Origin: Treponema zioleckii | GTDB taxonomy: Bacteria; Spirochaetota; Spirochaetia; Treponematales; Treponemataceae | Length of the DNA stretch: 43,140 nucleotides | Reading direction: 5' to 3' | NCBI RefSeq assembly: GCF_014737315.1 | Contig: NZ_JPUF01000036.1 | Span: 1 to 43,140 of the forward strand | In this document: piece after piece, positions 7,165 to 15,434 of the stretch | How the letters are laid out: the number at the start of each line of letters is the position of its first letter | How positions within the stretch are numbered: the stretch's first letter is position 1 | The notes under the pieces: generated by a model | What the model was told of the DNA's origin: nothing | Seen by the model: only the letters and a program-made list of their open reading frames with translations | Databases searched by the model: none | Position numbers and translations under genes: made by a program

Positions 7165-9270
7165 CTAAACTTCGAAATTGTCGATTTGTTCGCCGATTTT
7201 TAGGATTGACGCACGCATTTCTTTTACGATTCCTTTGAGTTTGTCGTCCGTATCCGTCATGCGCGTCGTGCAGAAACTCATCGTGCGGACGCTTTCGTTC
7301 ATCTGGTCGGTCGCGTCCTTGAGCCGCTGCACGTCGTCCAGAATCGCTTTGTTTCCGTTCGTCATTTCCTTTGAAGCCCGCATAACTTCTTCGCTTGCGT
7401 CGCTCATCGTGCTGAGTACGCCGTTGATTTGCACGCTGCCGCTCTTCTGCGATTCCATTGCCGCCTTGATGTTCTTGACGATTTCGTCCGTTTCCTTGAT
7501 TTTTTCGGAAACCTCGGAGAACATCTTGCTCGTTTCGTCGGAAGCTTTTACGACCGAATTTATCGAGTCATTTATCTTCTTGAGCTGCTCACCGATTGTC
7601 CGTGACTGCGAGGCCGAATTCTCCGAGAGCTTCCTGATTTCGTCCGCGACGACGCTGAATCCCCTGCCGGCTTCTCCTGCGTGCGCCGCCTCGATTGCCG
7701 CGTTCATCGCGAGAAGGTTTGTCTGGCTCGCAATCGAAGCGATGACCTTGTTCGCCTGGAGAAGCATCGCGCTTTGTCCTTCGATTTGCGTGATTCGGTT
7801 GTTCATTTCGCCCTGCTTTTCGTTTCCTGCGCGAGAGAGTTCTTCAAGAGAATCGAATGAGCCTGCCATGGATTCAACGGAATTCGTAACGTCGTTTATC
7901 GTGTTGAACATTCCCGAAATAGCGCTGCTTGCTTCGTTAACGCCTTCGACCTGTCTGTCAATCATTCTTTCGAGCGAATCGATGTTCGAGGCGATTTCGT
8001 TGACCGCACTTGCAGTCGCGTTTACGCATTTTGTCTGTTTGTCAAGCTGCTCCGTAACGTTTTCGAGGCTGCTCACGATTTCGGATACGCTGCCGTTTGA
8101 TTCTTCTATGCCTGTTCCAAGATTGTCTTCCGAGGTGTTCAGAGTTTGCCGCGAATGTTTTATGCCTTGCATAATCACTTGCAGTTTTTCGATGAAGCTG
8201 TTGAATCCCGTCGTTACCGAGCCTACCTCGTCATCGGTTTTTACGTTGATTCTTGCCGTTAAGTCTGCCGTTCCAGATGCGATTTCGTGTATTCGTTCTT
8301 CCAAATTCGAGAGCGGTTTGAGTGCCCGCCTTACGCCTATAAAAAGCGTTCCGACGAGTATCAGCTCGATTATTGAAACGAAAACTATCATGTAGTCCTT
8401 GATTTCGCTTGCGGTTTTGAAAACGTATGAATACGGAACCGAAAATGCCAGGCTCCACTTTGTTCCGTTGACTGGCGTGTATACGAGCAAATCCTTGCCG
8501 TTCTTGTATTTCATCCAGCCGAAACCGGTTTCGCCCTGAACCATCTTCTGCACCATTTCGGTCATGCCCTGCGTGTCACCGAGCCTGTCGGAATCGAGCG
8601 CGTTCGCCTTCATCGTAAGGTTCGTGTCGGTATAAAACTGGATTCTGCCGTCTTCTCCGATTAAAAGCATTTTTCCTTCTTCCGTAAGCGATTTTTCGGC
8701 CAGTGCTGCCGAAAGCGTCGCATAAGTTATGGAACCTGCGAAATATCCGACGTGCTGCTTGTTCTTGCTGACGGATTTGCAGACCCAGTAAACAGCATCT
8801 TCTTCGCTAGTTCCTTCGAGATTCGAAATGTACTGCGAAAGTGCATCATTTTTCATTCTATTAAAATGTTCTGAGCTAGAAACGTCAAATTCCCTGCCTT
8901 CATCCGAATACGCCATTCCTGTTTCGTAATCAACGTAAATTATTTCTTTAAAATCCTTGCTTCGTATGCTCTGATGATTTAAAAGCCATTCGACCGCGTT
9001 TTCAGTAGAGAAGTCATGCCTGCGAACAATGTCGCTCATTGTGTACATTCGCATCTGCTGCATGAATTTTGAGTTTCGCTGATTCAAGTTAGTCGCAAAG
9101 GATTTTGTGAGGGCTTCTAGCGATACGATTACGCTGTCTTTGCTTGATTTGAAAATCTTGTTCACGCTGAGCACCATGAAGATTCCGAACATAATCATGA
9201 TTTCGATTCCGACCGTTATGCTGAATTTGGTCGATATTTTCTTCAGTTTTCTTCTAAAATTTTTCTTCAT
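7165..9270 (-). CDS. Methyl-accepting chemotaxis protein
   Basis: A transmembrane chemoreceptor that signals through CheW/CheA to the periplasmic flagella. The 701 residues start at the ATG with AGGAG upstream; the TTG 18 nt earlier lies in that ribosome site. TM1 is about 15-38, followed by a ~250-residue extracytoplasmic sensor of Cache type (WLLNHQSIRSKDFKEIIYVD and GYFAGSITYATLS regions). TM2 is about 290-312, HAMP about 315-365, then a long cytoplasmic coiled coil with the signalling tip containing QTNLLAMNAAIEAAHAGEAG and VVADEIRKL. The C-terminus has no CheR-tethering pentapeptide that I can see. The ligand is not predictable. It stands alone, and no che genes are nearby. Confidence 0.93.
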   Translation of the reverse strand: MKKNFRRKLKKISTKFSITVGIEIMIMFGIFMVLSVNKIFKSSKDSVIVSLEALTKSFATNLNQRNSKFMQQMRMYTMSDIVRRHDFSTENAVEWLLNHQSIRSKDFKEIIYVDYETGMAYSDEGREFDVSSSEHFNRMKNDALSQYISNLEGTSEEDAVYWVCKSVSKNKQHVGYFAGSITYATLSAALAEKSLTEEGKMLLIGEDGRIQFYTDTNLTMKANALDSDRLGDTQGMTEMVQKMVQGETGFGWMKYKNGKDLLVYTPVNGTKWSLAFSVPYSYVFKTASEIKDYMIVFVSIIELILVGTLFIGVRRALKPLSNLEERIHEIASGTADLTARINVKTDDEVGSVTTGFNSFIEKLQVIMQGIKHSRQTLNTSEDNLGTGIEESNGSVSEIVSSLENVTEQLDKQTKCVNATASAVNEIASNIDSLERMIDRQVEGVNEASSAISGMFNTINDVTNSVESMAGSFDSLEELSRAGNEKQGEMNNRITQIEGQSAMLLQANKVIASIASQTNLLAMNAAIEAAHAGEAGRGFSVVADEIRKLSENSASQSRTIGEQLKKINDSINSVVKASDETSKMFSEVSEKIKETDEIVKNIKAAMESQKSGSVQINGVLSTMSDASEEVMRASKEMTNGNKAILDDVQRLKDATDQMNESVRTMSFCTTRMTDTDDKLKGIVKEMRASILKIGEQIDNFEV

Positions 9271-9451
9271 AATCGCTTTTCTCCTCAAAGTTTGATAGGT
9301 ATGTGCAGAGCTTGAAATGTAAGAAAATTTTAAGGTTAGTTTTTTTATACGTCAAGATAAAATAGAATTGATTCTATGGAAGATTGATTCCGAATTATCG
9401 GGCAGTTTACAAAATTCTTTATGAAATTCTCTTTTCGGCTTGTTCTATGAA

Positions 9452-9480
9452 TTGTGTAAACATTTTTTTTCATTTATAAT
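9452..9480 (+). promoter_or_regulatory. Promoter of the oad operon
   Basis: TTGTGT (9452-9457), 17-nt spacer, consensus TATAAT (9475-9480). This leaves a ~108-nt untranslated leader before oadG. The leader holds a weak GAGTGC/GCACTT pairing at about 9528-9553. The remainder of the 9271-9594 spacer is A/T-rich and shows no other feature. Confidence 0.65.
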
Positions 9481-9594
9481 CAAAAGTATTCTTATCGTTG
9501 GGAAGTTTTATTTTGCTTCCTAAAATTCGAGTGCTAATCTCTGAAAACGCACTTTTTGGAGATACCCTTTCGGATAAAATCCTTTGGAGGACTT

Positions 9595-9843
9595 ATGGAA
9601 ACTGGTATGACAATTGCACAGATGCTTGAACAGAGTGCTGTTCTTACTGTGCTTGGTATGTGTGTTGTTTTCGCTTTCCTCGTAATTCTTATCGGTTGTA
9701 TGAATGTTTTGAGAATCGTTGTTCATGCTGCCAAACTTGATAAGGTAGAGGCTAAAGTTGATACACCGGCTGCTGCTGCACCAGCAGTTGATCAAAAAGC
9801 AATCGTAGCTGCGATTGCAACTGCTTTACACGAAAAAAACTAA
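9595..9843 (+). CDS. oadG: Oxaloacetate decarboxylase gamma subunit
   Basis: Small membrane anchor of the Na+-pumping biotin-dependent decarboxylase; it holds the alpha subunit on the beta membrane subunit. It has 82 residues: one transmembrane helix at about 18-42 (LTVLGMCVVFAFLVILIGCM), then a charged/Ala-Pro-rich tail (VDTPAAAAPAVDQ) and a C-terminal ALHEKN. The start is chosen at ATG 9595 because GGAGG lies 5 nt upstream; a longer in-frame extension to 9556 has no ribosome site. The next gene starts 14 nt downstream with its own AAGGAG, which indicates an operon. Confidence 0.85.
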   Translation: METGMTIAQMLEQSAVLTVLGMCVVFAFLVILIGCMNVLRIVVHAAKLDKVEAKVDTPAAAAPAVDQKAIVAAIATALHEKN

Positions 9844-9857
9844 GGAGTTTTTAGAAA

Positions 9858-11903
9858 ATGGCTAACAAAATCGGTATTTCTGAACTTGTATTACGCGATG
9901 CAACACAGTCTTTGCACGCAACTCGTATGACTTTGGCAGACATGCTGCCAATTGCTCCAAAACTTGACAAAATCGGTTACTGGGCTGCAGAAGCTTGGGG
10001 TGGAGCTACTTATGACTCTTGTATCCGCTTCTTGAACGAAGATCCGTGGGAGCGCCTCAGAAAGCTCCACGCTGCAATGCCAAATACAAAAATCATGATG
10101 CTCTTGCGCGGTCAGAACCTTCTTGGTTACCGCCACTATGCTGATGATGTTGTTGATAAGTTCGTTGAGACAGCTGCTAACAACGGTGTAGACGTATTCC
10201 GAATTTTCGATGCTTGTAACGACCCTCGTAACCTTGAGAGAGCTACAAAAGCTGCAAAGAAAACTGGAAAGCACGTTCAGATGGCTATTTCTTATGCAAC
10301 AACTCCATATCACACAAAAGAAATCTATGCAGATCTCTCAAAGAAATATGCTGAGTTCGGTGCAGATTCTATCTGTATCAAAGATATGTCTGGTTTGCTC
10401 AAGCCTTACGAAGCTTACGACCTTGTAAAAGCTATCAAAGCTAAGGTTGATCTTCCAATCGAGATTCACTCACATGCTACAACAGGTCTTTCTGTTGCAA
10501 CATTGCTCAAGGCTGCTGAGGCTGGAGCAGATGTTCTCGATACTGCAATCTCTGCAATGGCTATGGGTACTTCTCACTCACCAACAGAGACTATCGTTGA
10601 GATGCTCAAAGGAACAGAGTACGATACAGGACTCGATATTAGCGCGCTCCTCGAAATCGCAGCTTACTTCCGCGACATCCGCAAGCACTATGCTTCACTT
10701 GAGTCTAAGTTCCTCGGAGCAGACACTCGAATCCTTAAATCACAGGTTCCTGGCGGTATGCTTTCTAACCTTGAGAACCAGCTCAAACAGCAGGGTGCAT
10801 CAGACAAAATCGACGACGTACTCAAAGAAATTCCTCTCGTTCAGAAGGATGTAGGATACGTTCCTCTCGTAACACCAACTTCACAGATTGTTGGTACACA
10901 GGCTGTATTCAACGTTCTCTTCGGACGCTACAAGAACCTTACTCAGGAATTCCGTGACCTTCTCGTTGGAAAATACGGAAAAGTTCCTGCAGAACCAAAT
11001 CCAGAGCTTGTTAAGAAGGCTCTTGAGCAGAACAAGATGGACGCTGCTATCACTTGCCGACCAGCTGACAAAATTGAGCCAGAGTGGGACAAAATGGTTG
11101 CAGAGGCTAAGCAGAACGGTGGAAACGGTTCTGTTGAGGATACTCTCACTTACGCTATGTTCCCGAAAGTTGCTACAAAATTCTTCTCAGAGAGAGCAAA
11201 TGGTCCTGTTGATGCAGAGAAAACATTCGGTCTCAAAGAGGCTCCAAAAGCTGCCGCTTCTTCAAATGGTTCATACACAGTTACAGTTAACGGACAGGCT
11301 TATCAGGTAACTTCAAACGGTTCAACTGTTACAGTTGACGGAACTGCTTACGACGTTCAGTTCGGAGCTGCTGGTGCTGCTCCTGCTGCCGCTGCCGCAA
11401 CAACAGTTGGCGGTGAGGACGTAAAGGCTCCTGTTGCTGGAACTTTGCTCAAGCACTGCTTCTCAAACGGAACTAAAGTTACAAAAGGTCAGACAATCAT
11501 CATCGTTGAGTCAATGAAGATGGAATTGGAGGTAAAATCTCCTGCTGACGGTACAATCACTTACACAGTTCCAACAGGAACTCAGATTTCTAACGGTCAG
11601 GTAATCGCTACTATCGGTGGTGTTGTAAAGGCTGCTCCAGCTCCTGCTGCTGCACCAAAAGCCGCTGCTCCTGCAGCTGCCGCACCTGCTGGCGGAAAAC
11701 CAGTAAATGCTCCTGTTGCTGGAACATTGCTCAAATATGCTGTTGCAGAAGGTGCTTCTGTTCAGGCAGACACAACTGTAATCATCATTGAGTCAATGAA
11801 GATGGAACTTGAGATTAAAGCCGGAGCTGCTGGTAAAGTTCACTTTACAGTAGCAACAGGAACTCAGGTTTCTAACGGACAGGCTGTAGCTGTTATTCAG
11901 TAA
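9858..11903 (+). CDS. oadA: Oxaloacetate decarboxylase alpha subunit with two biotinyl domains
   Basis: Carboxyltransferase that moves CO2 from oxaloacetate (or methylmalonyl-CoA in relatives) to biotin; the beta subunit then decarboxylates the biotin and pumps Na+. Residues 1-~460 are the HMGL-like TIM barrel and PYC/OADA conserved domain (LRDATQSLHATR at the N-terminus, the Cys-free MLLRGQNLLGYRHY stretch, IHSHATTGLS with metal-binding His). Two tandem biotin carrier domains follow, each with ESMKMELE: biotinyl Lys at about 554 and 648, separated by an Ala/Pro linker. Most OadA proteins have one. Codon use is strongly biased as in highly expressed genes. The 681-residue length is ~80 longer than usual, which is explained by the second domain. 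Confidence 0.93.
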   Translation: MANKIGISELVLRDATQSLHATRMTLADMLPIAPKLDKIGYWAAEAWGGATYDSCIRFLNEDPWERLRKLHAAMPNTKIMMLLRGQNLLGYRHYADDVVDKFVETAANNGVDVFRIFDACNDPRNLERATKAAKKTGKHVQMAISYATTPYHTKEIYADLSKKYAEFGADSICIKDMSGLLKPYEAYDLVKAIKAKVDLPIEIHSHATTGLSVATLLKAAEAGADVLDTAISAMAMGTSHSPTETIVEMLKGTEYDTGLDISALLEIAAYFRDIRKHYASLESKFLGADTRILKSQVPGGMLSNLENQLKQQGASDKIDDVLKEIPLVQKDVGYVPLVTPTSQIVGTQAVFNVLFGRYKNLTQEFRDLLVGKYGKVPAEPNPELVKKALEQNKMDAAITCRPADKIEPEWDKMVAEAKQNGGNGSVEDTLTYAMFPKVATKFFSERANGPVDAEKTFGLKEAPKAAASSNGSYTVTVNGQAYQVTSNGSTVTVDGTAYDVQFGAAGAAPAAAAATTVGGEDVKAPVAGTLLKHCFSNGTKVTKGQTIIIVESMKMELEVKSPADGTITYTVPTGTQISNGQVIATIGGVVKAAPAPAAAPKAAAPAAAAPAGGKPVNAPVAGTLLKYAVAEGASVQADTTVIIIESMKMELEIKAGAAGKVHFTVATGTQVSNGQAVAVIQ

Positions 11904-11937
11904 GGCTAAACGAGAATATCGTAAGTAAAATCTACGC

Positions 11938-11965
11938 ACCGCCGAATCACATTTGGTTTGGCGGT
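11938..11965 (+). other. Hairpin in the oadA-oadB spacer
   Basis: ACCGCC (11938-11943) pairs with GGCGGT (11960-11965), with further G:U-compatible pairs inside. There is no T-run, so a stability or processing structure is more likely than a terminator. Confidence 0.45.
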
Positions 11966-11987
11966 CGCTTTGGGAAATATTTTAACT

Positions 11988-13565
11988 ATGATCGACTTAA
12001 AGAAAAATTATAAAAGACAGGCTTTGGGAGTAAGTCTTGCAATTGCCGGAATCGCGTTCGTTTTGAGCTTGGGTTCACAGGTTCTTGCACAGTCTACTTC
12101 AGAGCCTACAAATGAAGTTGTTTCTGCAACTTCAGACTTTGATTATGGAACTGGTGTAGACCGAATTATTAAGGGAACTGAGAAGTGGACTCACAATGGC
12201 GACAAAAATGACCACGATATCGCTCCTCTTAAATTCTTGAATGGTATTTGGGAATCAACTGGTATCTCAAAAATCTTTTCAGAGAAAGGTGCTCCACAGA
12301 AGACTGAAGCAAATGATGCTGATTATGAGCCTTCTAAAGTTAACAACGAGCCAAAAGAGACTGTAAATGAACTCCGTGGCGTTCTTATGGATTCTAACTC
12401 TAATGACGAGCAGCTTTCAGAGGTAATCGAGAAGGCTTCTAACCACACTAAGGATTGGGGAACAGCTCCTGGTTGGCAGTCATTCCTTATGATGGCTATT
12501 GGATTCCTTATCGTTTATCTTGGTGCTGGACGTGGATTTGAGCCGCTCCTTTTGATTCCAATCGGATTCGGTACAATTCTCGTAAACGCTGTTGGTGCTG
12601 GAATGGGTAATCTCCCGGACGGTATGCTTGCAATTATCTATAAAGCTGGTGTTGGTAACGAGTTCTTCCCAATGCTTATCTTTATGGGAATTGGTGCTAT
12701 GACAGACTTCGGTCCTCTTATCGCTAATCCTAAGACTGCTTTGCTTGGTGGTGCCGCACAGTTCGGTGTATTCTTCACTCTTTTCGGTGTTGCTGTATTG
12801 AACCTTCTCGGACTCAACTACAACATCATGCAGGCTTGTGCTATCGCTATCATTGGTGGAGCAGACGGCCCTACATCAATCTATGTTTCTGGAAAACTTG
12901 CTCCTGAGCTTATGGCTGTAATCGCTGTTGCAGCTTACTCATACATGGCATTGGTTCCAATGATTCAGCCTCCAATCATGAAGCTTCTTACAACTAAGAA
13001 ACAGCGCATGATTCACATGGACAACCCACGTGTTGTACCAAAGGCAGAGAAAGTATTGTTCCCAATGATGCTTCTTCTCCTTACTATCCTCTTGTTGCCA
13101 CCTGCTGCTCCTCTTATTGGATGTCTCGCATTCGGTAACTTTGTAAAAGAGTCTGGTGCTGCTGCACGTCTTTCAAAGACAATGGAGAATGAGTTGATGA
13201 ACATCGTTTCTATCCTTCTTTCTCTCGGTGTAGGTTCACAGATGACTCCTGAAAAGATTATCAAGGGTGAATCTGTAGGTATCATCGTTCTCGGTCTTCT
13301 TGCATTTGCTATTGCTACTGCCGCTGGTGTCTGTATGGCTCATATCATGAACCTCTTCATGCCAAAAGGTAAGAAAATCAATCCGCTCATCGGTTCTGCA
13401 GGTGTTTCTGCCGTTCCAATGGCTGCCCGCGTTGCACACAAAGTTGCACAGGGTGACGATCCTACAAACTTCATCTTGATGAACGCTATGGGACCTAACG
13501 TTTCTGGTGTAATCGGAACTGCAATCGCTGCTGGTGTATTTATTGCTACATACGGCGGATTCTAG
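11988..13565 (+). CDS. oadB: Oxaloacetate decarboxylase beta subunit, N-terminally extended
   Basis: Membrane subunit that decarboxylates carboxybiotin and exports Na+. The core from about residue 155 has the family's membrane segments and the motifs [20 protein letters not shown] and [19 protein letters not shown], with the conserved Asp and polar residues of the Na+ path. It has 525 residues. The family usually has about 375-435, so ~110-130 residues are extra: an N-terminal hydrophobic helix ending near QVLAQ (about 12-35) that resembles a signal sequence, then a hydrophilic acidic region (about 36-150) before the core. The start is ATG 11988. A TTG 30 nt upstream is in frame but overlaps the hairpin. 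The ribosome site is weak (GGGA). Confidence 0.92.
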   Translation: MIDLKKNYKRQALGVSLAIAGIAFVLSLGSQVLAQSTSEPTNEVVSATSDFDYGTGVDRIIKGTEKWTHNGDKNDHDIAPLKFLNGIWESTGISKIFSEKGAPQKTEANDADYEPSKVNNEPKETVNELRGVLMDSNSNDEQLSEVIEKASNHTKDWGTAPGWQSFLMMAIGFLIVYLGAGRGFEPLLLIPIGFGTILVNAVGAGMGNLPDGMLAIIYKAGVGNEFFPMLIFMGIGAMTDFGPLIANPKTALLGGAAQFGVFFTLFGVAVLNLLGLNYNIMQACAIAIIGGADGPTSIYVSGKLAPELMAVIAVAAYSYMALVPMIQPPIMKLLTTKKQRMIHMDNPRVVPKAEKVLFPMMLLLLTILLLPPAAPLIGCLAFGNFVKESGAAARLSKTMENELMNIVSILLSLGVGSQMTPEKIIKGESVGIIVLGLLAFAIATAAGVCMAHIMNLFMPKGKKINPLIGSAGVSAVPMAARVAHKVAQGDDPTNFILMNAMGPNVSGVIGTAIAAGVFIATYGGF

Positions 13566-13585
13566 TCCTTTTTTGGACTGAACTA

Positions 13586-13622
13586 AGGCTGTCTGGTTTT
13601 CAGGCAGCCTTTTTCTTTTTTT
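13586..13622 (+). terminator. Terminator of the oad operon
   Basis: AGGCTGTCTG (13586-13595) pairs with CAGGCAGCCT (13601-13610), followed by a T-rich tail. A smaller AGTCC/GGACT hairpin (13564-13579) overlaps the oadB stop codon. Confidence 0.9.
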
Positions 13623-13642
13623 AAATTTCTCTCTCGACGCTA

Positions 13643-13671
13643 TTTTTTCATATTCAACAGTGTGCTATACT
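13643..13671 (+). promoter_or_regulatory. Extended -10 promoter, probable leaderless transcript
   Basis: TGCTATACT (extended -10; TATACT at 13666-13671) with a T-rich -35 region. The ATG begins 7 nt after the -10 box and no ribosome site exists, so the mRNA probably starts at or next to the start codon. Confidence 0.55.
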
Positions 13672-13678
13672 CTTTTCC

Positions 13679-14512
13679 ATGTATTATATTTTTGATGATA
13701 AAACAAAAATGTGGGCGCCTTCTCGCATAGCTGCACCTCGTAATATTGAATGTGATACCGAGAAAGTCGAGCTTCAAATGCTTTGCATTGAGCCTGACGC
13801 AGAAAAACTTTCCGTTGCTTTTACGGCAACTTATGGAAAAGTTGAAAAAATTGTTGATGAATTAAAACTTCGCCAGATTTATTACGAGGCAATTTTTGAC
13901 ATGAAAAATCATGTGGTTGCCTATAATCCTTACGAAAAAAGTAAATTTAGTTTGTTGGAGTCGCCTGAGTGCGATATTCCTCAGAATGTTCTTGAGATTC
14001 TAAAAAATGTTCTTGAACTGTTTTCTTCTGGCGTGTACGGAATGCGACTTGGTTTTGCGCCAAAAACACTTTCTGATATCGAAAATTATGTTCGTAATCC
14101 ATTGCGCTCTGTTGGTGAGAACGAGCATAAAATTGAGAACACAAAAATCAATTACATGGATGACCGCGTTTACACTTTGCCAGACAGTGCGATTGACTAT
14201 GAATTCATTTTGCCGAAGAACACCGATGAAGTTTATTTTTATTCCGAATGGTTCTCGATGTTCAAAAAAGAGGGGCGTGACTATATTTCTGAAATCTTAA
14301 AAAATGATATTGTCCTTATGTTCGTAAAAAAGGGAAACGATATTGTTGCTGGCATGGAACTCAATGGTTCTAAAATCGTGCAGGTTTCCGGAAATTATAA
14401 AAATTGGTTTTACGGAAGCAAAGACAAGTACAATGATTTTTGTGTGAACTTTCGTCGTTGGGCTGGCCGGCACGGCTTAAAAATTGTTGACGAGGAATTT
14501 GAACGCAAGTAG
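13679..14512 (+). CDS. Conserved-looking hypothetical protein
   Basis: I do not recognise a family. It has 277 residues with no signal peptide or transmembrane helix, so it is probably cytoplasmic. The composition is normal for a globular protein, rich in charged and aromatic residues. It contains a PEC pair (SPECDIPQNVLEILKNVLE) and ends EEFERK. It lies between the oad terminator and a terminator at 14915, so it is either alone or paired with the small ORF at 14534. Translation start is supported by the adjacent promoter. Confidence 0.7.
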   Translation: MYYIFDDKTKMWAPSRIAAPRNIECDTEKVELQMLCIEPDAEKLSVAFTATYGKVEKIVDELKLRQIYYEAIFDMKNHVVAYNPYEKSKFSLLESPECDIPQNVLEILKNVLELFSSGVYGMRLGFAPKTLSDIENYVRNPLRSVGENEHKIENTKINYMDDRVYTLPDSAIDYEFILPKNTDEVYFYSEWFSMFKKEGRDYISEILKNDIVLMFVKKGNDIVAGMELNGSKIVQVSGNYKNWFYGSKDKYNDFCVNFRRWAGRHGLKIVDEEFERK

Positions 14513-14533
14513 AATGTTTTGTGAATTGCTGAT

Positions 14534-14899
14534 ATGGAATGTTTTAAAAGACTTAGCCTGATTCTTGTTTTCCTAACTCTTATTTCGCCTCTGATGGGGC
14601 AGCGTACACGGATTGTCTGCTTTAGTCACTCCGGGGAAGTTCAGGTCACTACACATTACATTCCGCAGAGTCAGCTTTCGCCGTCCATTTTTACTTCTTC
14701 AAGGAACAGCAGTCACTTTGTAAGTAGGCGTGCTGAGGTAAAGGCTCCTCAGTATCGTCTTTTTACTTGTTTTTTGGTTGAAAAACTTTTTGTCGTTCAG
14801 CCACTCTTTTCGTTAGTCAGAGGACCGGTAAAGTTTTCCAGAATCCTTCTGATTCCAAAAGTAATAAAGAATATAATTTTTCTTCAAACTGTCCTATAA
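14534..14899 (+). CDS. Possible small exported protein
   Basis: 121 residues with an N-terminal hydrophobic segment resembling a signal peptide (about 7-22, LSLILVFLTLISPLMG). The remainder is basic and Ser-rich with a C-terminal hydrophobic stretch and no known motif. There is no clear ribosome site at the ATG. It starts 21 nt after the preceding stop and ends 15 nt before a terminator, which favours a real gene. Composition (high Ser/Arg/Phe) resembles a chance frame, so confidence is low. Confidence 0.35.
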   Translation: MECFKRLSLILVFLTLISPLMGQRTRIVCFSHSGEVQVTTHYIPQSQLSPSIFTSSRNSSHFVSRRAEVKAPQYRLFTCFLVEKLFVVQPLFSLVRGPVKFSRILLIPKVIKNIIFLQTVL

Positions 14900-14914
14900 A
14901 AAACTCTCTTTTGC

Positions 14915-14949
14915 ACGGTATTTTCGGCTTTTGAAAGTGCCGTTTTTTC
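14915..14949 (+). terminator. Rho-independent terminator
   Basis: ACGGTATTTTC (14915-14925) pairs with GAAAGTGCCGT (14933-14943), with G:U and one mismatch allowed, followed by TTTTTT. Confidence 0.75.
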
Positions 14950-15025
14950 TGGGTAGCTGAAATTCTATTCAGTTCTAAAACCAATTTTCACAAAAAAATT
15001 TAATTTCTCGCTTTTAGAGGTAGGT

Positions 15026-15094
15026 ATGTCTGTGTTCGTTGTAATCGGCATATTTGTAGTTCTTACTGTTGTCTGTGTTGTGTTCTTCAGCTAG
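15026..15094 (+). CDS. 22-residue membrane peptide
   Basis: This short ORF encodes an almost entirely hydrophobic peptide (MSVFVVIGIFVV... ending CVVFFS), long enough for one transmembrane helix. GAGGTAGGT directly before the ATG is a good ribosome site. It is too short for standard gene calling. Its function is unknown; a second small membrane ORF follows at 15217, so the two may form a pair. Confidence 0.4.
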   Translation: MSVFVVIGIFVVLTVVCVVFFS

Positions 15095-15160
15095 ACAAGG
15101 GCTTGAATTCATTCTGTTTAATATCTTCGGATAATCGGATTTTTAATTTTTAAGTTCTTG

Positions 15161-15196
15161 AAGCAGTTTTGAAAAGTGCAGTTTCCAGAACTGCTT
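15161..15196 (+). promoter_or_regulatory. Leader hairpin before the 42-residue membrane protein
   Basis: AAGCAGTTTTG (15161-15171) pairs with CAGAACTGCTT (15186-15196), one G:U pair. It ends about 10 nt before the ribosome site of the next ORF, so it could affect translation or RNA stability. Confidence 0.4.
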
Positions 15197-15216
15197 GAAA
15201 GTAAAAAGAGGTCATT

Positions 15217-15345
15217 ATGTTATTTGGATTAGGTATTTTTTTCGCTATTATGGTTTCGGTTTTTGTTTTTTCGTTGCTTGGAATCACAATCGACAATCTT
15301 GGGGACAAAGTGATTGAGAAAATTGACAAGAGCCGCGAGGAATAG
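15217..15345 (+). CDS. Small single-pass membrane protein (42 residues)
   Basis: AAGAGG ribosome site, then 42 codons: a hydrophobic helix at about 4-24 (GLGIFFAIMVSVFVFSLLGI) followed by a charged amphipathic tail ending DKSREE. This topology is common among regulatory small membrane proteins. A strong terminator lies 48 nt downstream, which supports a real transcription unit. No family is recognised. Confidence 0.5.
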   Translation: MLFGLGIFFAIMVSVFVFSLLGITIDNLGDKVIEKIDKSREE

Positions 15346-15392
15346 TTAGTCGCCATTTCAGAATTTGATTTGACTTGGTGCTTTAAAAAATT

Positions 15393-15427
15393 AAGCGGAT
15401 TAGGGGCTTCCTAATCCGCTTTTTTGT
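15393..15427. terminator. Bidirectional terminator
   Basis: A 12-bp perfect stem, AAGCGGATTAGG (15393-15404) with CCTAATCCGCTT (15410-15421), with T6 after it on the plus strand and an A-rich flank that serves the minus-strand protease gene. Confidence 0.9.
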
Positions 15428-15434
15428 TGTTTTT

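Noticed and set aside
7178-8395. 405-codon open frame opposite the chemotaxis receptor gene
   Set aside because: It is antisense to a well-supported coiled-coil receptor and has a Ser/Leu/Ile/Thr-rich composition typical of the complement of such genes, with no motif.
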